Assembly: GCA_001632425.1 (NCBI GenBank)
Contig: KV425662.1
Location: forward strand, 16,469 to 80,468
Length of the DNA stretch: 64,000 bases
Direction of reading: 5' to 3'
Origin: Neolentinus lepideus HHB14362 ss-1
Taxonomy: Eukaryota; Basidiomycota; Agaricomycetes; Gloeophyllales; Gloeophyllaceae
Below, piece by piece: positions 11,077-22,618 of the stretch. Below the pieces are notes generated by a model. It had not been told where the DNA came from. It searched no databases and saw only the letters and a list, made by a program, of their open reading frames with translations. Position 1 is the first letter of the stretch. Each line of letters opens with the position of its first letter. A program made the position numbers and the translations under genes.

Positions 11077-12844
11077 TCATGATGAGTAGTCTCGAGGAAC
11101 TGCTCTCACAGATGAAGACGAAGAGGGTCTGCCAGACTCGGACGGCGTCTGTAAGCGACGAGAGGGCTGATGAGGACGATGTACCTCCACTGTGTCCTCA
11201 CCCATGCCTTGGGGGTAGTTGGGGGCCGGTGCATGGTCTCCCACGTCATCCTCGTCAGCTTCAAGATGTGAATGGAGCAGACTGGGTGGCAATCGACCTC
11301 CTGGAGACGATGGAGAACGTGATTGGCGATGGCCTAGTGTGTAAGGCGCTACTAAGTGTGGTGGCCCAGCCGGTAAGGATGGAGCCTCTCCGAGTCGTGA
11401 GTCATCGGCAACCACGTCCAGGTGTCCTGAATGTTGGACATGAGTAAAACTTTGGCTAGCTTGAGCTGGCATCTTCACCTCTCCCCGAGAGGAAGATGGC
11501 GAGGCCAAGCGAGACTGAGTTGACGGACAGACGGTGTAAGGTGGCGTCTGAAGCTGGTGAAGGTCCTGACGTGTGCGGTGAACCTCTTCGGCCCCAAGAG
11601 GCAGTACGCCCTGATATTGACGTTCTCCACTTGCCCACGATGTACTTGCAGATTCGAATGGTGATGGCCCATACACTTCTTTACCCTTGTCCTGCGCACA
11701 AGCGCGCTTAGGGACTCGCGCGCGCTCTTCCTCGTCATCCTCCCGCGTTCTCTTCATCGACGTGCGGGACCTTGGTCGCGCGACCCTAGGAGGAGCCTCG
11801 GGGACTGCGCTGACGGAACGGGGTAGCTGCCATGCCGTAGAAAGCAGTGCTTGCGTTGGTGGTGGCTGCGCCGATAGCGCACGGGGGGGCCGCTCTAACG
11901 GAGAGTCTAGATGGTGCTCGATTGAAGGCAACTCGTGCGGTGCTTCTGCCCCTCGCGCCAGCTCCTCGCACGACGGCAACCGGTACAAGGGTGTAGCTAC
12001 GCGCGACGGACTATCCGACGTGCTGTAATGTGGAAGGCCAGAACTGTCGCTAGGGAGGTTCAGAATTTCAGACAAGGAGGACTTGCTTAGCGGGCGTCTA
12101 CATGGAAACATGCTTAGATCGCAATTGACGGATGCCAAGCGATGCTACGAACCTGTGTCCTTGCTTTGCCTGTGTATCAGAGTCATTACCCAAGCCCAAC
12201 GCTCCGTGGTCTCCTTGACCAGATCCTAAGAAACCTTCGGTGTGAAATGAGGAATAGTTGCTCGTAGTGATGCTCCCATCTCGAGGGGCGTCTCCCCATA
12301 CTCGCAGCATCCTAGCCATGTCGTCGACTTCTCGCTCCATCTCGGCTCCCCCGTCCATGCATCGCGCCAACGAGGCCTGCATCTCCCTTAACCTCCGAAC
12401 ATGCATCCCAAGAACGCCTTGCAGTTCGTCCATACGACGCAGCATAAGCGACATGGCCTCACGTCCGGGTTGCGCCGCCCCAGCGGCAGAGTCAAATGCA
12501 GACGAGCTGGGGAGTAGGCGAGGCACCTGAGAACTCGGAGGAAATGAGACACTTGGATTGGAGAGAGGATTCAAGACCGTGGAACGATCCGCCACAATTT
12601 CCTCGAGCTCGAGTTCGTCCAGTGGCACCGATCCACTGCGGTACTGGGAGGCCATTCGAATGGTAGTCCGCCCCCGCTCGGGAGCCACATTGCCTTCCTT
12701 ACGAGCTGGGGCGTTCTTACCCGCCCGGCGGGTCGAAGCAGCCTGTGCACCCTTCGTCTTTGTCGTAGTGGTATTTCGCACAGTCTTCTTCGACTTGGGT
12801 GCTTCATCAGATTTGGTCTTCTTCGCATTCTTCCGGTTGGCCAT
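11077..12844 (-). CDS. low-complexity, probably nuclear protein of unknown function
   Basis: Two exons joined across a 55-nt intron (minus strand gttcgtag...ccatgtag, about 12,099-12,153), giving the in-frame junction QGHRRPLSKSSLSEIL. The chosen start is MANRKNAKKTK at 12,844, which has a better context than the ATG four codons upstream. The N-terminus is very basic (KKTK, KSKKTVRN). A helical segment MSLMLRRMDELQGVLGMHV with heptad-like leucines suggests a short coiled coil. The second exon is proline/serine-rich and disordered, with a bipartite-like basic stretch around MKRTREDDEEERARVPKR. These traits fit a nuclear, disordered protein, but no domain is recognised and function is unknown. 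About 570 residues, no frame breaks. Confidence 0.7.
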
Positions 12845-13570
12845 CTTGACTATCAACGGAGGATACAGAGAATAAGAGCAGGTTTTCTGGACAGAGAGAG
12901 CTACGGGTTAGTGTACAGTGTAAAGAGCCGGATGTGGGAAGGATTCTATGCGATTAGGTGCCAGCTGGTAGTACGGGATGAGACTTATATACCTGAAGGG
13001 CGGTGTTTCACTGCAATGCTGATAACCATAGCACTGAAGCATCGCCCTGCATCTATAACAGGCCTTTGTTATTGAAGACAAAACCATAGAAAGAAAGAAC
13101 AAAAAGTAGACAAGTTCGTCATAATCAGGTTCTTCGTGGGAAAGAGGCCCATGTCAATACCAACCTTTTGTGGGTCCATATGTTTAGACCCCATCTAATT
13201 GTCGAGTTTAGGTCAGCGCTCTCGTGTGTGATCCTGTAGATCATGATTGAGACAGCAGGATCATAACAAGGTCTGAGCAGCGTTTGTACAAGCGATCCTT
13301 GTGACAAGACTAGAAGTTACAAATAAGATGTAGGGGACTTGACTTACAATAACACGAACACAACACTCTTGGGGTTACGCGTCAACAGGATAAAGCCACG
13401 CCTGCGCATCAAGACCACTGTCCGACAAGAATACAAAGCGATAGCGACGACTATTGGTATCGCTGAGGCTCAGACACGATCTGCTGAACTGGAGGTTGTA
13501 TGCACAAAGGTTCACCGTGTTGGCTAGCAACGAGAACATTAAACGAGAAGCCCTGTCGAACAAACAACAC
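12845..13570. other. intergenic region
   Basis: 5' region of the gene ending at 12,844 and 3' region of the zinc-finger gene. Only short frames without recognisable sequence. Confidence 0.6.
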
Positions 13571-14601
13571 CTACCCGAACGTGCGCCGGAGCACCTCGTC
13601 GAACGCCAGATCCTTCGCCTCCCGCATGAGTCTCTCCTCATGCCTCACAACCCGCAGTTCCTCAATGAGCGCCTCATGCTGCTGAATGGCATACTGCTGC
13701 TTAGCCTTCGTCACCAGATACTTCACCATACTCGGTGACCGGCCCATGATCAAACCTGTATGAGGATCGAGAGCCTGCAACAGATGTGGAGGTATTCCTT
13801 CTTCCTTATCGCTGTCGCCTGTCTCGCTGGGACTGGCCGACCTGCGTCCATAAGCAAAGTAGTCGCCGCCCTCGCCACCTGACAGCGTGCCTTCATCGTA
13901 TGCTTCGGAAGGGGTGTGAGATTCTACTTTAAAAGTGGTGAAGCCAGGACCATGCAAGGGAGCTGGCACCTCCGGCTCTGGCTCCTCGCGCTTCCGCTTA
14001 CGGTTCCCTCCTCTTCCTGGAAGAGGCGGGGAGATATTGTGCTGAAGGCGCATGTGTTTTACGAGGGCGTCAGATCGAGTGAATGATTTATCGCATTCTG
14101 TCAAAGTAGCAAGCTCAGACGAATTCAGGGCATGAGCCCGGGTAGATCCCACCTGGTCGAGGACAAGTAAACGGCTTCTCGCCCGTGTGCGACCTTATAT
14201 GTGATATCAACGCAAACCTCGACGTCTGCGCGAGCCCCCTCCTAGAGCATGTTGCCCATTCGCAGGTATAGTTGCTTTTGTGCACCCCGATATGATCTAT
14301 CCTGCTATTCCTCAGTGCCTAACCCCTCCCCACCAAAACCATACACCGCACCATTGTGAATGTGCTCTATCAATGTCGGCAGGTGTGTAAACACCTTCCC
14401 GCAGTCTTCCCACTGGCACGCGACGGTTTCTGTGTCTTGGCCGCTGGTCACGGATGGTGATCCTGGTCTGGACGGGGAAACCGTGACAACGCCGGCCTCA
14501 TAGTCCGCAAACGCTGTCAGATCTTCATCGGCCGAAGAGTCACTGAAAGAAGGAGAAAGTAGGCCAGGCGATGGAGATGGACTACGAATGCTTCGTGCCA
14601 T
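13571..14601 (-). CDS. C2H2 zinc-finger protein, Iec1-like (INO80 complex subunit type)
   Basis: Three exons. Exon 1 starts MARSIRSPSPSPG at 14,601 (an in-frame ATG at 14,640 is possible) and opens a zinc finger CQWEDCGKVFTHLPTLIEHI. An intron leads to DHIGVHKSNYTCEWATC and HIRSHTGEKPFTCPRP, and a second intron to ECDKSFTRSDALVKHMRLQH, so there are about three C2H2 fingers with a TGEKPF linker. The C-terminal part has a basic stretch (NRKRKREEPEPEV) and the helical end PSMVKYLVTKAKQQYAIQQH followed by EALIEELRVVRHEERLM. A SMVKYL...HE.L.EELR end after fingers resembles the fission-yeast INO80 subunit Iec1; this is from memory of the family and was not checked. It would act on chromatin in the nucleus. 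Divergently transcribed from TAF11. Confidence 0.75.
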
Positions 14602-14762
14602 GTAACGTTGATGCTGTTTGAACTCGTTACCGACGTACATGGGCGTATTTGCGTATGTTTGTATTCCGTTGTGGCTAAGCGCGCGTATATTGTCTTTCAA
14701 CAAGCACATTCACTACAGCTTGCAAACCGACATCTCTGTATAACTCATCTCTGACTTCCACA
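14602..14762. promoter_or_regulatory. shared divergent promoter of the Iec1-like gene and TAF11
   Basis: Only 161 bp separate the two start codons, which face away from each other, so both promoters must lie here or overlap the 5' ends. No TATA box is obvious. Confidence 0.65.
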
Positions 14763-15755
14763 ATGACGACACAATACACTAATTTTGTGCAGCAAAACTT
14801 TCAAGTTCCAACTACATTAGCAACCCCCAATCCGAACGGCAGGGCACGAGGCACAGGAGCGAAACGCGGTCGGAAACCTAAGGTAGCAGGGATCGCGACG
14901 GGAGCCAGCTCTCCGAGGCCACAGACGCCCTTACCAACGCCAAGTACAAGTCATGCCACACCGGTGCAGTGGCCTCAGCCGACTTCAAGTGGCGCTAACA
15001 CGAGCCAACCTCAGGTCTCAATCGGGAATGCAACGCAGAAGGTGGAGGAAGGTCAGGCAGGGAGTAATCAGGCGGGGCCCTCATCGGTACTATTACAAGA
15101 AGGTGCGATGCTCAGTGTGCCAGCACCGGGAACGGCGAGGGGTACGCCAGCACTTGGCGGGGAGGATGAGGGAGAGGGGGAGGACGAAACGTTACCTGCG
15201 ATGGCGGATGACGACTACTCCGCGCAGCTGTCATGGCAGAGTCAATCGAAGGAAAATATGAAGTATGTCCAGAAGTTCATTTATTTTCCCACTGAATTTT
15301 GACTAGCGCCTGAATTTAGAGTTCTTATGGATAATTTCACGCCCGAGCAATACGATCGCTTCGAAGCGTATCGCAGACACGCTTTGCCAAAGCAAGCAGT
15401 GCGAAAGGCGCGCTCCTTCTCCATCGTACCTGGTTTCGAGTCTGACACAGTGCCTTCAGGTTGTCCAGCAGGCCCTCGGCCAACAAGTGTCCCAGCCGAT
15501 CGCCCAGATAATTGCTGGTGTTTCGAAAGTCTTTGTGGGCGAAATTGTGGAGAAAGGTACCTTCCGTGGACCACTTCTGACATCATTGCATTTCTAACGT
15601 AATATTCTCCAGCGCGGGTCGTGCAATCGCGTCGGGGAGAAACCGGGCCACTGTCGCCGGATCACCTGCGCGAAGCCTATCGCATGTATCAGCAGGAGAC
15701 AGGTAGGGTAGGCGCAGCCCGCCCAGTGAGAGCGAAGCGCATCTTTGTACGTTAA
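14763..15755 (+). CDS. TAF11: TFIID subunit TAF11 (histone-fold)
   Basis: General transcription factor subunit that pairs with TAF13 within TFIID (family knowledge). A disordered N-terminal half begins [13 protein letters not shown], has an AT-hook-like KRGRKPK and an acidic stretch ([13 protein letters not shown]). The conserved histone fold begins at [20 protein letters not shown] and runs [47 protein letters not shown], then [20 protein letters not shown] and RAKRIFVR. Introns: 15,263-15,319; 15,408-15,459; 15,557-15,612. The exons sum to 828 nt, 275 residues. The middle intron starts with GC rather than GT; splicing there gives the direct family-like junction AVRK-VVQQ. A GT at 15,426 would give a 34-nt intron and insert six residues. 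Confidence 0.92.
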
Positions 15756-16664
15756 AAGAGTGGCTCTGTCTATCGTGCGCAGTTCCATACCTCGATGAGG
15801 GCTGTTGTAATATATTGCCGACGGCTGGTACGTATTCCATGTCAAAACGGGATGGTTTGGCTAATGTCCGTTAATTCAGACACTGTACTTCTACCACCTT
15901 TAACTGACGTTTCATGTAATACATCTGCGGACAATCTGCCTGCCCTGCGCTAGATGTAAGCACGATGAGGCTTTTCCCGATCCCAAGCCATTACTTGTTC
16001 CGATTTGATGATCTGTCAACATAGCTTGTTTAGACTGTTTTACTAACCAGGGCATCGCTAAGATGCGAATATTGTGTCCGCGGAACTATCGCAGCATGGT
16101 GTTGAGCTCCAGATGTCTCTTACAAATATCTGTGCTCTTACTTTCTACGCGGTGTAGATTCGCTCTGCAGCCTCTGTACGACTCCATGTTTGCGAACGTC
16201 CGCCATGGTGCCGCTCGGGGCCGCGGCAACAAATCCGTAGCGCGGCAGATGCCGATTTGTCCTACTGAACTCCTGGAGAACTGCTCCGTTGACATGATTG
16301 ACGGCCTCAATGAGGGGACATCCGTTCGGACTTCATGCAATCGGGCGGCAGACCCTGCAGCTCGTCACTTCTTCAATCGATTCGCCCATTCCCAGAGTCA
16401 TGCTGCCCCCACAAGGGCGCAGGCGAAAGATTCAACGTATGTATACAGTTCTCAGGAACGCGACTGTATCATCATGTCCTGCAGGCCGTAGGCGCAATCT
16501 CGATGTACTCTACCGAGAGCCCTTCGATTAGGATGCGCGCCCTCACCGACAGGGGCCGAGAGGGGGCATTATCCGCTAATTGAAAAGCACGCGAATCACC
16601 ATTCGTCGTCCGTGTGTTTGCCTTACAGTCCTTGTCGGTGCCCCATCCCTGTCTTTATTCCACT
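15756..16664. other. intergenic region
   Basis: About 900 bp with short, unrecognised frames on both strands; presumably the 3' region of TAF11 and the promoter of the oxygenase gene. Confidence 0.55.
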
Positions 16665-18626
16665 ATGGTGGTCCTAGCCTACTCATACGTCGATACCTGG
16701 TGCTGGTACCCCAAGACGACTATTGCTCTCATACTCATCCTCGGCTATCTGAGTTTCGTACGAGCCTTGCGATGGAGACGTTACCGAGAGGTTCACCACA
16801 AATACGCCGGACGGATTCACTCTCTTACGCCTGCAGAAGCGCAACAGATCATTCATTTATCTTCACAGTGGGATACGCCCGCTCTCGTAACAATAGCGCT
16901 CTCCTTTGCTCTTTTCAAAACCTACGCTATAGTGCGTTTCTCTCTCATATTCTTATATCCTCGAGCTTGCACCGAACTCGCACTATAGCCCAGCATTTCA
17001 GACCTCCTGTTTAGAACACGACAACTCGGTGCCAAAGAGAACGTATCCAGACGCTACACAGACGTACGTTTGTACACCATCAATCAGCATTGCCAATAGA
17101 TCAACTCAACACTGATTTTTTTTCCAACAGACTGAGATCCTCATCAGTGAGATCATATAACCTGCCAAGGCAGCCTCGCACGATCTGACTGACAAACAAA
17201 CATTTCTCAAGGCACTTGGGTGACATGTCCGATATCGGGGAAGTTCAACTTTGCTGGGCCCTCGGAGAAGGGCGAGGACTTCGATCCTAGGTGCGCTATT
17301 GCGATAGCCAGAACAAACTGGCTTCATAGCAAATACGACATAGTACGTACGCCGAGTTTAGTTAGTGCTATTTTGGACATAACCTTCACTAACCTTATGC
17401 CTCAATTTAGAGCAACGACGATTACCTGTACACCTTATGCCTTTTCATTTTCGAGCCTATTGTAAGTATGAAACGCTCCAGCTCTATTGTTTACAGATCT
17501 CATTACATATTTTGTAGAACTGGATTGCGCGTTATGGATGGCGCGAACTATCCGAGCTCGAGAAGCAGGTGAACTGTATTCGCTTCTACACTTGGGGCTA
17601 AACTAATAATCATCCCCAGGCATACTATGTTTTTTGGGTCGAAGTCGGTAATCGCATGGGCATCAAGGACATCCCCGAGTCATTAGAAGACTTAGAGAGA
17701 TGGAGTTTGGTACCGACCATTTTTTACTACTGTCCGTGTCCGGGCTGATTTCCTCCGGTCCAGAAATACGAAGAAGGCTACATGGTGCCTGCTGCGACTA
17801 ACCACGCCGTCGCACAGCTTACCGTCGACGAACTACTCTGCTTCGCTCCAGAGAAATACGGCATCAAGAACTTCCTTCAACGCATCGTCGTATGTCTTCT
17901 TGAAACACGAGTACGAGTCGCCATGATGTATGTCTCCGTCTCCTTTCACATCCTCATAATGTTGATGCCTGTGCCTTCCGTGGATAGATATGAGGAGCAG
18001 CCTTGGTACCTTCACCTGCTGGCGATGGGCGCCACACAAGTAGCGGCGCTCTTCCAGCGCCACTGCTTGCTTCCGCGTCGGGCTCCCTCTTTGTTTGTGA
18101 AGTACGATACGCCCAAGCCTAAGGACGGGTCGGAACCTCGAATGCATCCATCCAGGTACGCTCGTTGGCTTCCCTGTCCTCTGAACAATGCGAAGCTCAT
18201 CTTTGCGTTCTCAATAGATATGCCCAGAGGCCGTGGTACAAGCCCAAACAGAGGGGGTTTGGTGCGTTCATTGAGAAATTCACGGTTACTATCGGCCTTG
18301 TGAGACCAGAAGACGTTGCCTTGCCGCGCAATAAGTGCCGAGGATACCGCCTCGAGGAGCTAGTGGGTTCCTGCTTCATCAAAGTAGTTCTATAGCCGTT
18401 CTGACTACTTTCTTGCTACAGGGTCCAGAGCGATTTGAGCACTGTGAGTACAGTTAGCGTGGGTTCATTGCGTTAAGCAGCTAATAATTGCCTTCTAGCT
18501 GGTCATGAAGAGACGATGCGAATAGCTGCAGAACTGCAAGGATGCCCAGTGACGGGACCGTGGTCTCTGCGCCCCCGTCCACACCACCATAGCCGCTCTG
18601 CGTCAGCATCGCGCGCATCTCTCTAG
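16665..18626 (+). CDS. mpaB-like ER-bound oxygenase (rubber-oxygenase-type catalytic domain)
   Basis: Multi-exon gene. MVVLAYSYVDTWCWYPKTT leads into a signal-anchor (ALILILGYLSFVRAL) followed by RWRRYREVHHKYAGRIHSL, LVTIALSFALFKTYAI, ILISE plus TCPISGKFNFAGPSEKGEDF, RCAIAIARTNWLHSKYDI with the conserved histidine, NDDYLYTLCLFIFEPI, W..RYGWRELSELEKQ, YYVFWVEVGNRMGIKDIP and YMVPAATNHAVAQLT. The C-terminus ends GPWSLRPRPHHHSRSASA with TAG at 18,624-18,626. This order matches fungal homologues of the mycophenolic-acid oxygenase MpaB, a heme protein of the latex-clearing type (family knowledge). The N-terminal anchor suggests ER or Golgi membrane. No biosynthetic cluster surrounds it, so a secondary-metabolite role is not supported. 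About eight short introns, all with plausible GT-AG ends. Confidence 0.88.
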
Positions 18627-18857
18627 ACGTAGACATATATCGCAGGGCCCGCACATTTCGTGTAACGCCGAGCAAAACTCAAGGGAAGTGTATTCTGTTA
18701 CACATGTAACGAGTATACCTGTAGAAGTAATGAAAGGAATACAACACCTAATCTACATCTAAGTTCGATCTATGTCACACGCTGATAGAGGCAGTATAAA
18801 AAGATATGCGCCATCGATTGCATCAAGTGCGGACATTTTTCGTCAAGTCGGGCTACA

Positions 18858-20818
18858 TCATGCCTTAGCACGAGACTCAACTTCTATTTTGTCCTCTCTA
18901 GTCTCTTTCATCTCATGGCGTTCCTTCAGTTCCGTGTCCTCGTCTTGCCCCTCACCACGCAACAAGCCCTCCTCTAATGCACCCTCGTCGTTGTCTAACG
19001 TGACATCCGGCCGCGCAGTGGAGCTCTTGGTCTTGTCTTTCGTCAGCTGCGGCGACAAGGCGCTAAGTCAGACGACCCAGACAGGAAACGGCTGTGTGGG
19101 ACGTACCGCAACGTAAATGGCAGACGACATAATGATCAGCGTGCCGAAGATCGAAAGGGGTGAGGGTGTCGTGTGAAAGAAGATCCGCTCGAATGCCGTG
19201 GCAAATATTATCTACCAATTGTATAGATGTCCATTAGGGTATGTCGAATAGAATACGAGTATGCATCGTACCTGGACGTAGTTCCCCATCAACCCTCGCG
19301 AGATGGTTTCCCGCTGGATGCCCAATGTCACCATCGTCTGTCGCAAGAGAGTCAGGATAGTTATTATCCGCAATGTTGATCTATTTCGCACCTGAGCTAT
19401 AAATCCAACCACGCCGATGAACAGCAACATCAATATCCATTCAATACGCTTCGGAAATACGAGATGGGGTTGTTGCCACAGCATCCTGTAAGGGGTCGAC
19501 GTAAATCCACCTGAGCTTAAGGGAAACATCGGGCGTGCTCACGCTATGCCCGATGCCACGACGCAGTACGCGGAGAACGCGTTGAGCGAGTGCAGAGCAT
19601 GGGCACGCATCCCGATCTTGCGTATGCTGAGCGCTGATACATAGAAGCTATTAATCGGATCCGTAACTCTAAGATCCACGGCTAATTACCTGCACCAGCG
19701 CCTCCGAGGACGCCGAGGAGCGAGAGACTAGCTGATTATGAGCGATCTTATTCAACTAGTATTATTGATATCAGAACACCTACCCGACAGCGAGCAGACG
19801 TTCAGCTGGAGTGCCCCGCTCGAACGGGTCACCATGACCACCCTCGACAATGTGGCCGTGGTCTGGCACTCGCTGGGCGGTGCCGAACAAGAATTGCGGT
19901 CGTGCAATGAGAACTACGCCGACCAAGCTAAACGCTATCACGTCGCAATTGCAACGATCAGTCAGGGTAATTAATATTTTGGATGGGGAGTTGTCTCACC
20001 GCCTGCAATGCCCTCCTTGAATGTGAACTTCTCCCTTAGAATTAGAGCGGCTGCAGCTGCGGTCGTTAAGGGACCAAGGAAGGTAAGGACAGTTGTGTCC
20101 GAAAGTGACAGATAATTTAAGGAGAAATACACTCCGAATAGACCGAAGAACCTGGAAGTCGCAGTCAATGTTGGGCTGACATGTTGTATAAGATAGTATT
20201 TACCCGGAAAAGCCTCTAGTTACCAGGAGAAGTCGAACGCCCTTAGGTCCTAGCCAAGGGTCTGGCACACCCGTGACAAGCCTAAATAAGACGTCAGGTG
20301 TTAGAGATGGCTAGTCCTGCAATAGACCTACATATAAAAGATACAGCAGACGTAGGTGATGAGCTATCAAGAGACTAGAATCAGTCAATATTATGGAAAT
20401 CCTGATGAAATAAGTTCACCATCCTAATGAACATCAGCTTCATTGCGCACAACGTCAGTTCCAATTCATAACGTAAGATCATTAACTGCGAATTCACCTC
20501 GAGTGTAGGCACAGGTTCATCCAGACTGTTCAGCATTTTCACGGCGACATTCATGAGCGCAAAGAATAGTTGAGCCGATGCGATCAACAAGAGCCCTGAA
20601 TTCTCCCCCACGAATCTTGCCCATCGAGAAACCAGCGGCCTCAAAGCTCGGGGGCATCGCACCATCCGCTTGTACGAATCATACCAGCCGCTCCGCTTGG
20701 AATGCTGTATAGACACCTCGGGGGCAGGTATGAAAGCAATGCGTTCCCGAGCGGGTGAAGGAATATTGAAGTCGGAAGTATCTGGAGAGTATACCGTGAA
20801 GCCTTTCGCTGCACTCAT
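18858..20818 (-). CDS. EamA/DMT-superfamily transporter (SLC35G-like)
   Basis: Multi-exon membrane protein, start MSAAKGFTVYSPDTSDF at 20,818. A cytosolic N-terminal tail is followed by SGLLLIASAQLFFALMNVAV, then the first EamA repeat with YFSLNYLSLSDTTVLTFLGP and LTTAAAAALILREKFTFKEG, typical of the family. The second repeat includes KIGMRAHALHSLNAFSAYC, RIEWILMLLFIGVVGFIAQ and QTMVTLGIQRETISRGL plus MGNYVQ. The C-terminal tail is charged (EEGLLRGEGQDEDTELKER) and ends at 18,858. Ten membrane spans in two EamA halves are expected. The substrate is unknown; fungal relatives are only called DMT or DUF6 transporters. It converges with the oxygenase gene, about 230 bp apart. Confidence 0.87.
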
Positions 20819-21229
20819 CGCGTCACGGAGGCCTCAGTCAAGGAAGGAGGAAGGAAACCCGAGACGACGACAATAGCCCTGCGCTATTTACAACATCGAA
20901 GGAGCAGGAGCATTAATCCGTCCGTACTTTTGTCATTTATGGGTGAGAGGTGCATTCGGGCCGATATCGTCCCTGTCACTTGTGACGTCTTCTTCAAGGC
21001 TCCCGTGGACTCTGTGGACCTAAGAACTCTTCTCGCGGACTTATAGGACCACCTGATGACTTCGACTCGGTCACTTTCCCATCATTTCTCATTTGGCATT
21101 GCGCGGCGATACCCACGAAAGAACCGAAGGGCCGACTGTATTATAATTCGCCCCTGTAAACTAGGACTAATGGTTGGGACTGCTGCAAGTGGAGCGAAGA
21201 TAAGCTGAAACAGGTGTAAACGGCTTATA
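20819..21229. other. intergenic region upstream of the transporter
   Basis: No recognisable coding sequence; presumed transporter promoter, ending at the TA target of the next element. Confidence 0.55.
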
Positions 21230-21231
21230 TA

Positions 21232-22015
21232 CTATAGGTGTGGACTTTCGCGAAATTAAAGTAAATTAAATAATTAAATCGAAGGGAGGGGAGAAGGAGG
21301 GGGAGAGACCGGTCTATCTGCAGCAGATATACCTCAGAAAAGCCCCCAAATTAATTAGCAGCAATGGTCATCTATTATGCAGTTACCAGTGGCTTTAGAT
21401 GACCGAAAACTCTTTCAAGAAAGTTGTTTTTCGCTCTTTGGAGCCATAGATTTCTCTCTGTTTCGTGGCGCTACGTGCCACATTATCAGCCTGTTTGATA
21501 AGATCAGGGATCACACACCTGCACTGTTCTTATCAGTTCTGATACACTGAATACTCCGCTCGGAATGTAGTTCCTGTACCTGTAATTGTACCAAAATTGC
21601 GAATTTTGTTGTGGCGCTACCGCACCGGATCCTGAAAAAATGTGCCATAAAGCAGACTGAACTCACTTGACCTGGGACCATTCCCGCTGTGCGATGACCT
21701 GTCGTGTATTCTGTGTCAAGGTACCCGGACATTTCATTGCCATATACATTGTGAAAGAAGTGTTAAAAGCATCAAATCATACATTTTTCAGCACAATTCT
21801 TGGAATCTTACACTCCAATGGTCCCCAGTACACAATCAAGATCTACCTACCCCAGTCTGAAGGACCCATGCTCAGTAATGGCATGCAAAAGCTCGAAAAT
21901 GACCTGTGGCTGAAGTGCCACAAGCGTGAGAGTCCTACCCGAATCAAGTATACGAGCTTCAAAGTCCGAACTATATTTCAAACTCAGTTATAGATCTATA
22001 TGTCCACACCTATAG
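21232..22015. mobile_element. 784-bp TIR element with TA target site (Tc1/mariner- or pogo-like)
   Basis: The ends are perfect 14-bp inverted repeats, CTATAGGTGTGGAC at 21,232-21,245 and its complement at 22,002-22,015, each flanked by TA (21,230-21,231 and 22,016-22,017). A TA target duplication is the hallmark of Tc1/mariner elements. The longest internal frame is 108 codons (21,667-21,993, plus) with no DDE-type motif visible, so the copy is non-autonomous or decayed. Confidence 0.75.
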
Positions 22016-22017
22016 TA

Positions 22018-22618
22018 TAACTGCCGTGTAAACACCAGTTGATTCGACAGTGATGGCACGACCTTTAAAGGGCTATTGAGCTCGGGCAGACTTCATCTAT
22101 ATACATCGATCCCATTCATGATCATGGGTTGCAGGCTCGTCTCCTTACGGTCATTCCGCAAATTGGCGTGAATACCTACGTTCCGAATAGCTGTCTTCCG
22201 GCCGATACCTTAGTCTCCTCTGGTGCACTGTGGTCATCGAACAGCATTAAAAACGAACTGAACCATGGACACTCTAGACCATATCCACCAAATGCTGATC
22301 CTGCACAGCCTATGGAGCTGAAAAACATCTGATCGCGAATGCACAGGAGACTCAGCGCGGAACCCATTGCTGTCCTAGCCTTTGCTTTCAAGTTTGTCTT
22401 ACCTCTTAGTGTTCTACCTGGCCATATTGAACCAAAGAGAACATGTTACTTATCTGGAAATTCAGATCAAAGTCACGTAAGTCTCGAACGTCATTCGATA
22501 TTTGTACTTACAGTGCATTTTTCCCAAACTGCGTTGTTGATGCACAGCTCAGTCTTTTTAAGAAGCAATCTCTCCGAAAGCCATTTTCTCCCACCATTCC
22601 CCCCCTCTTTCTTCTTCT
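22018..22618. other. intergenic region
   Basis: Promoter region of the gene at 22,619; pyrimidine-rich just before its ATG. Nothing else seen. Confidence 0.5.
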
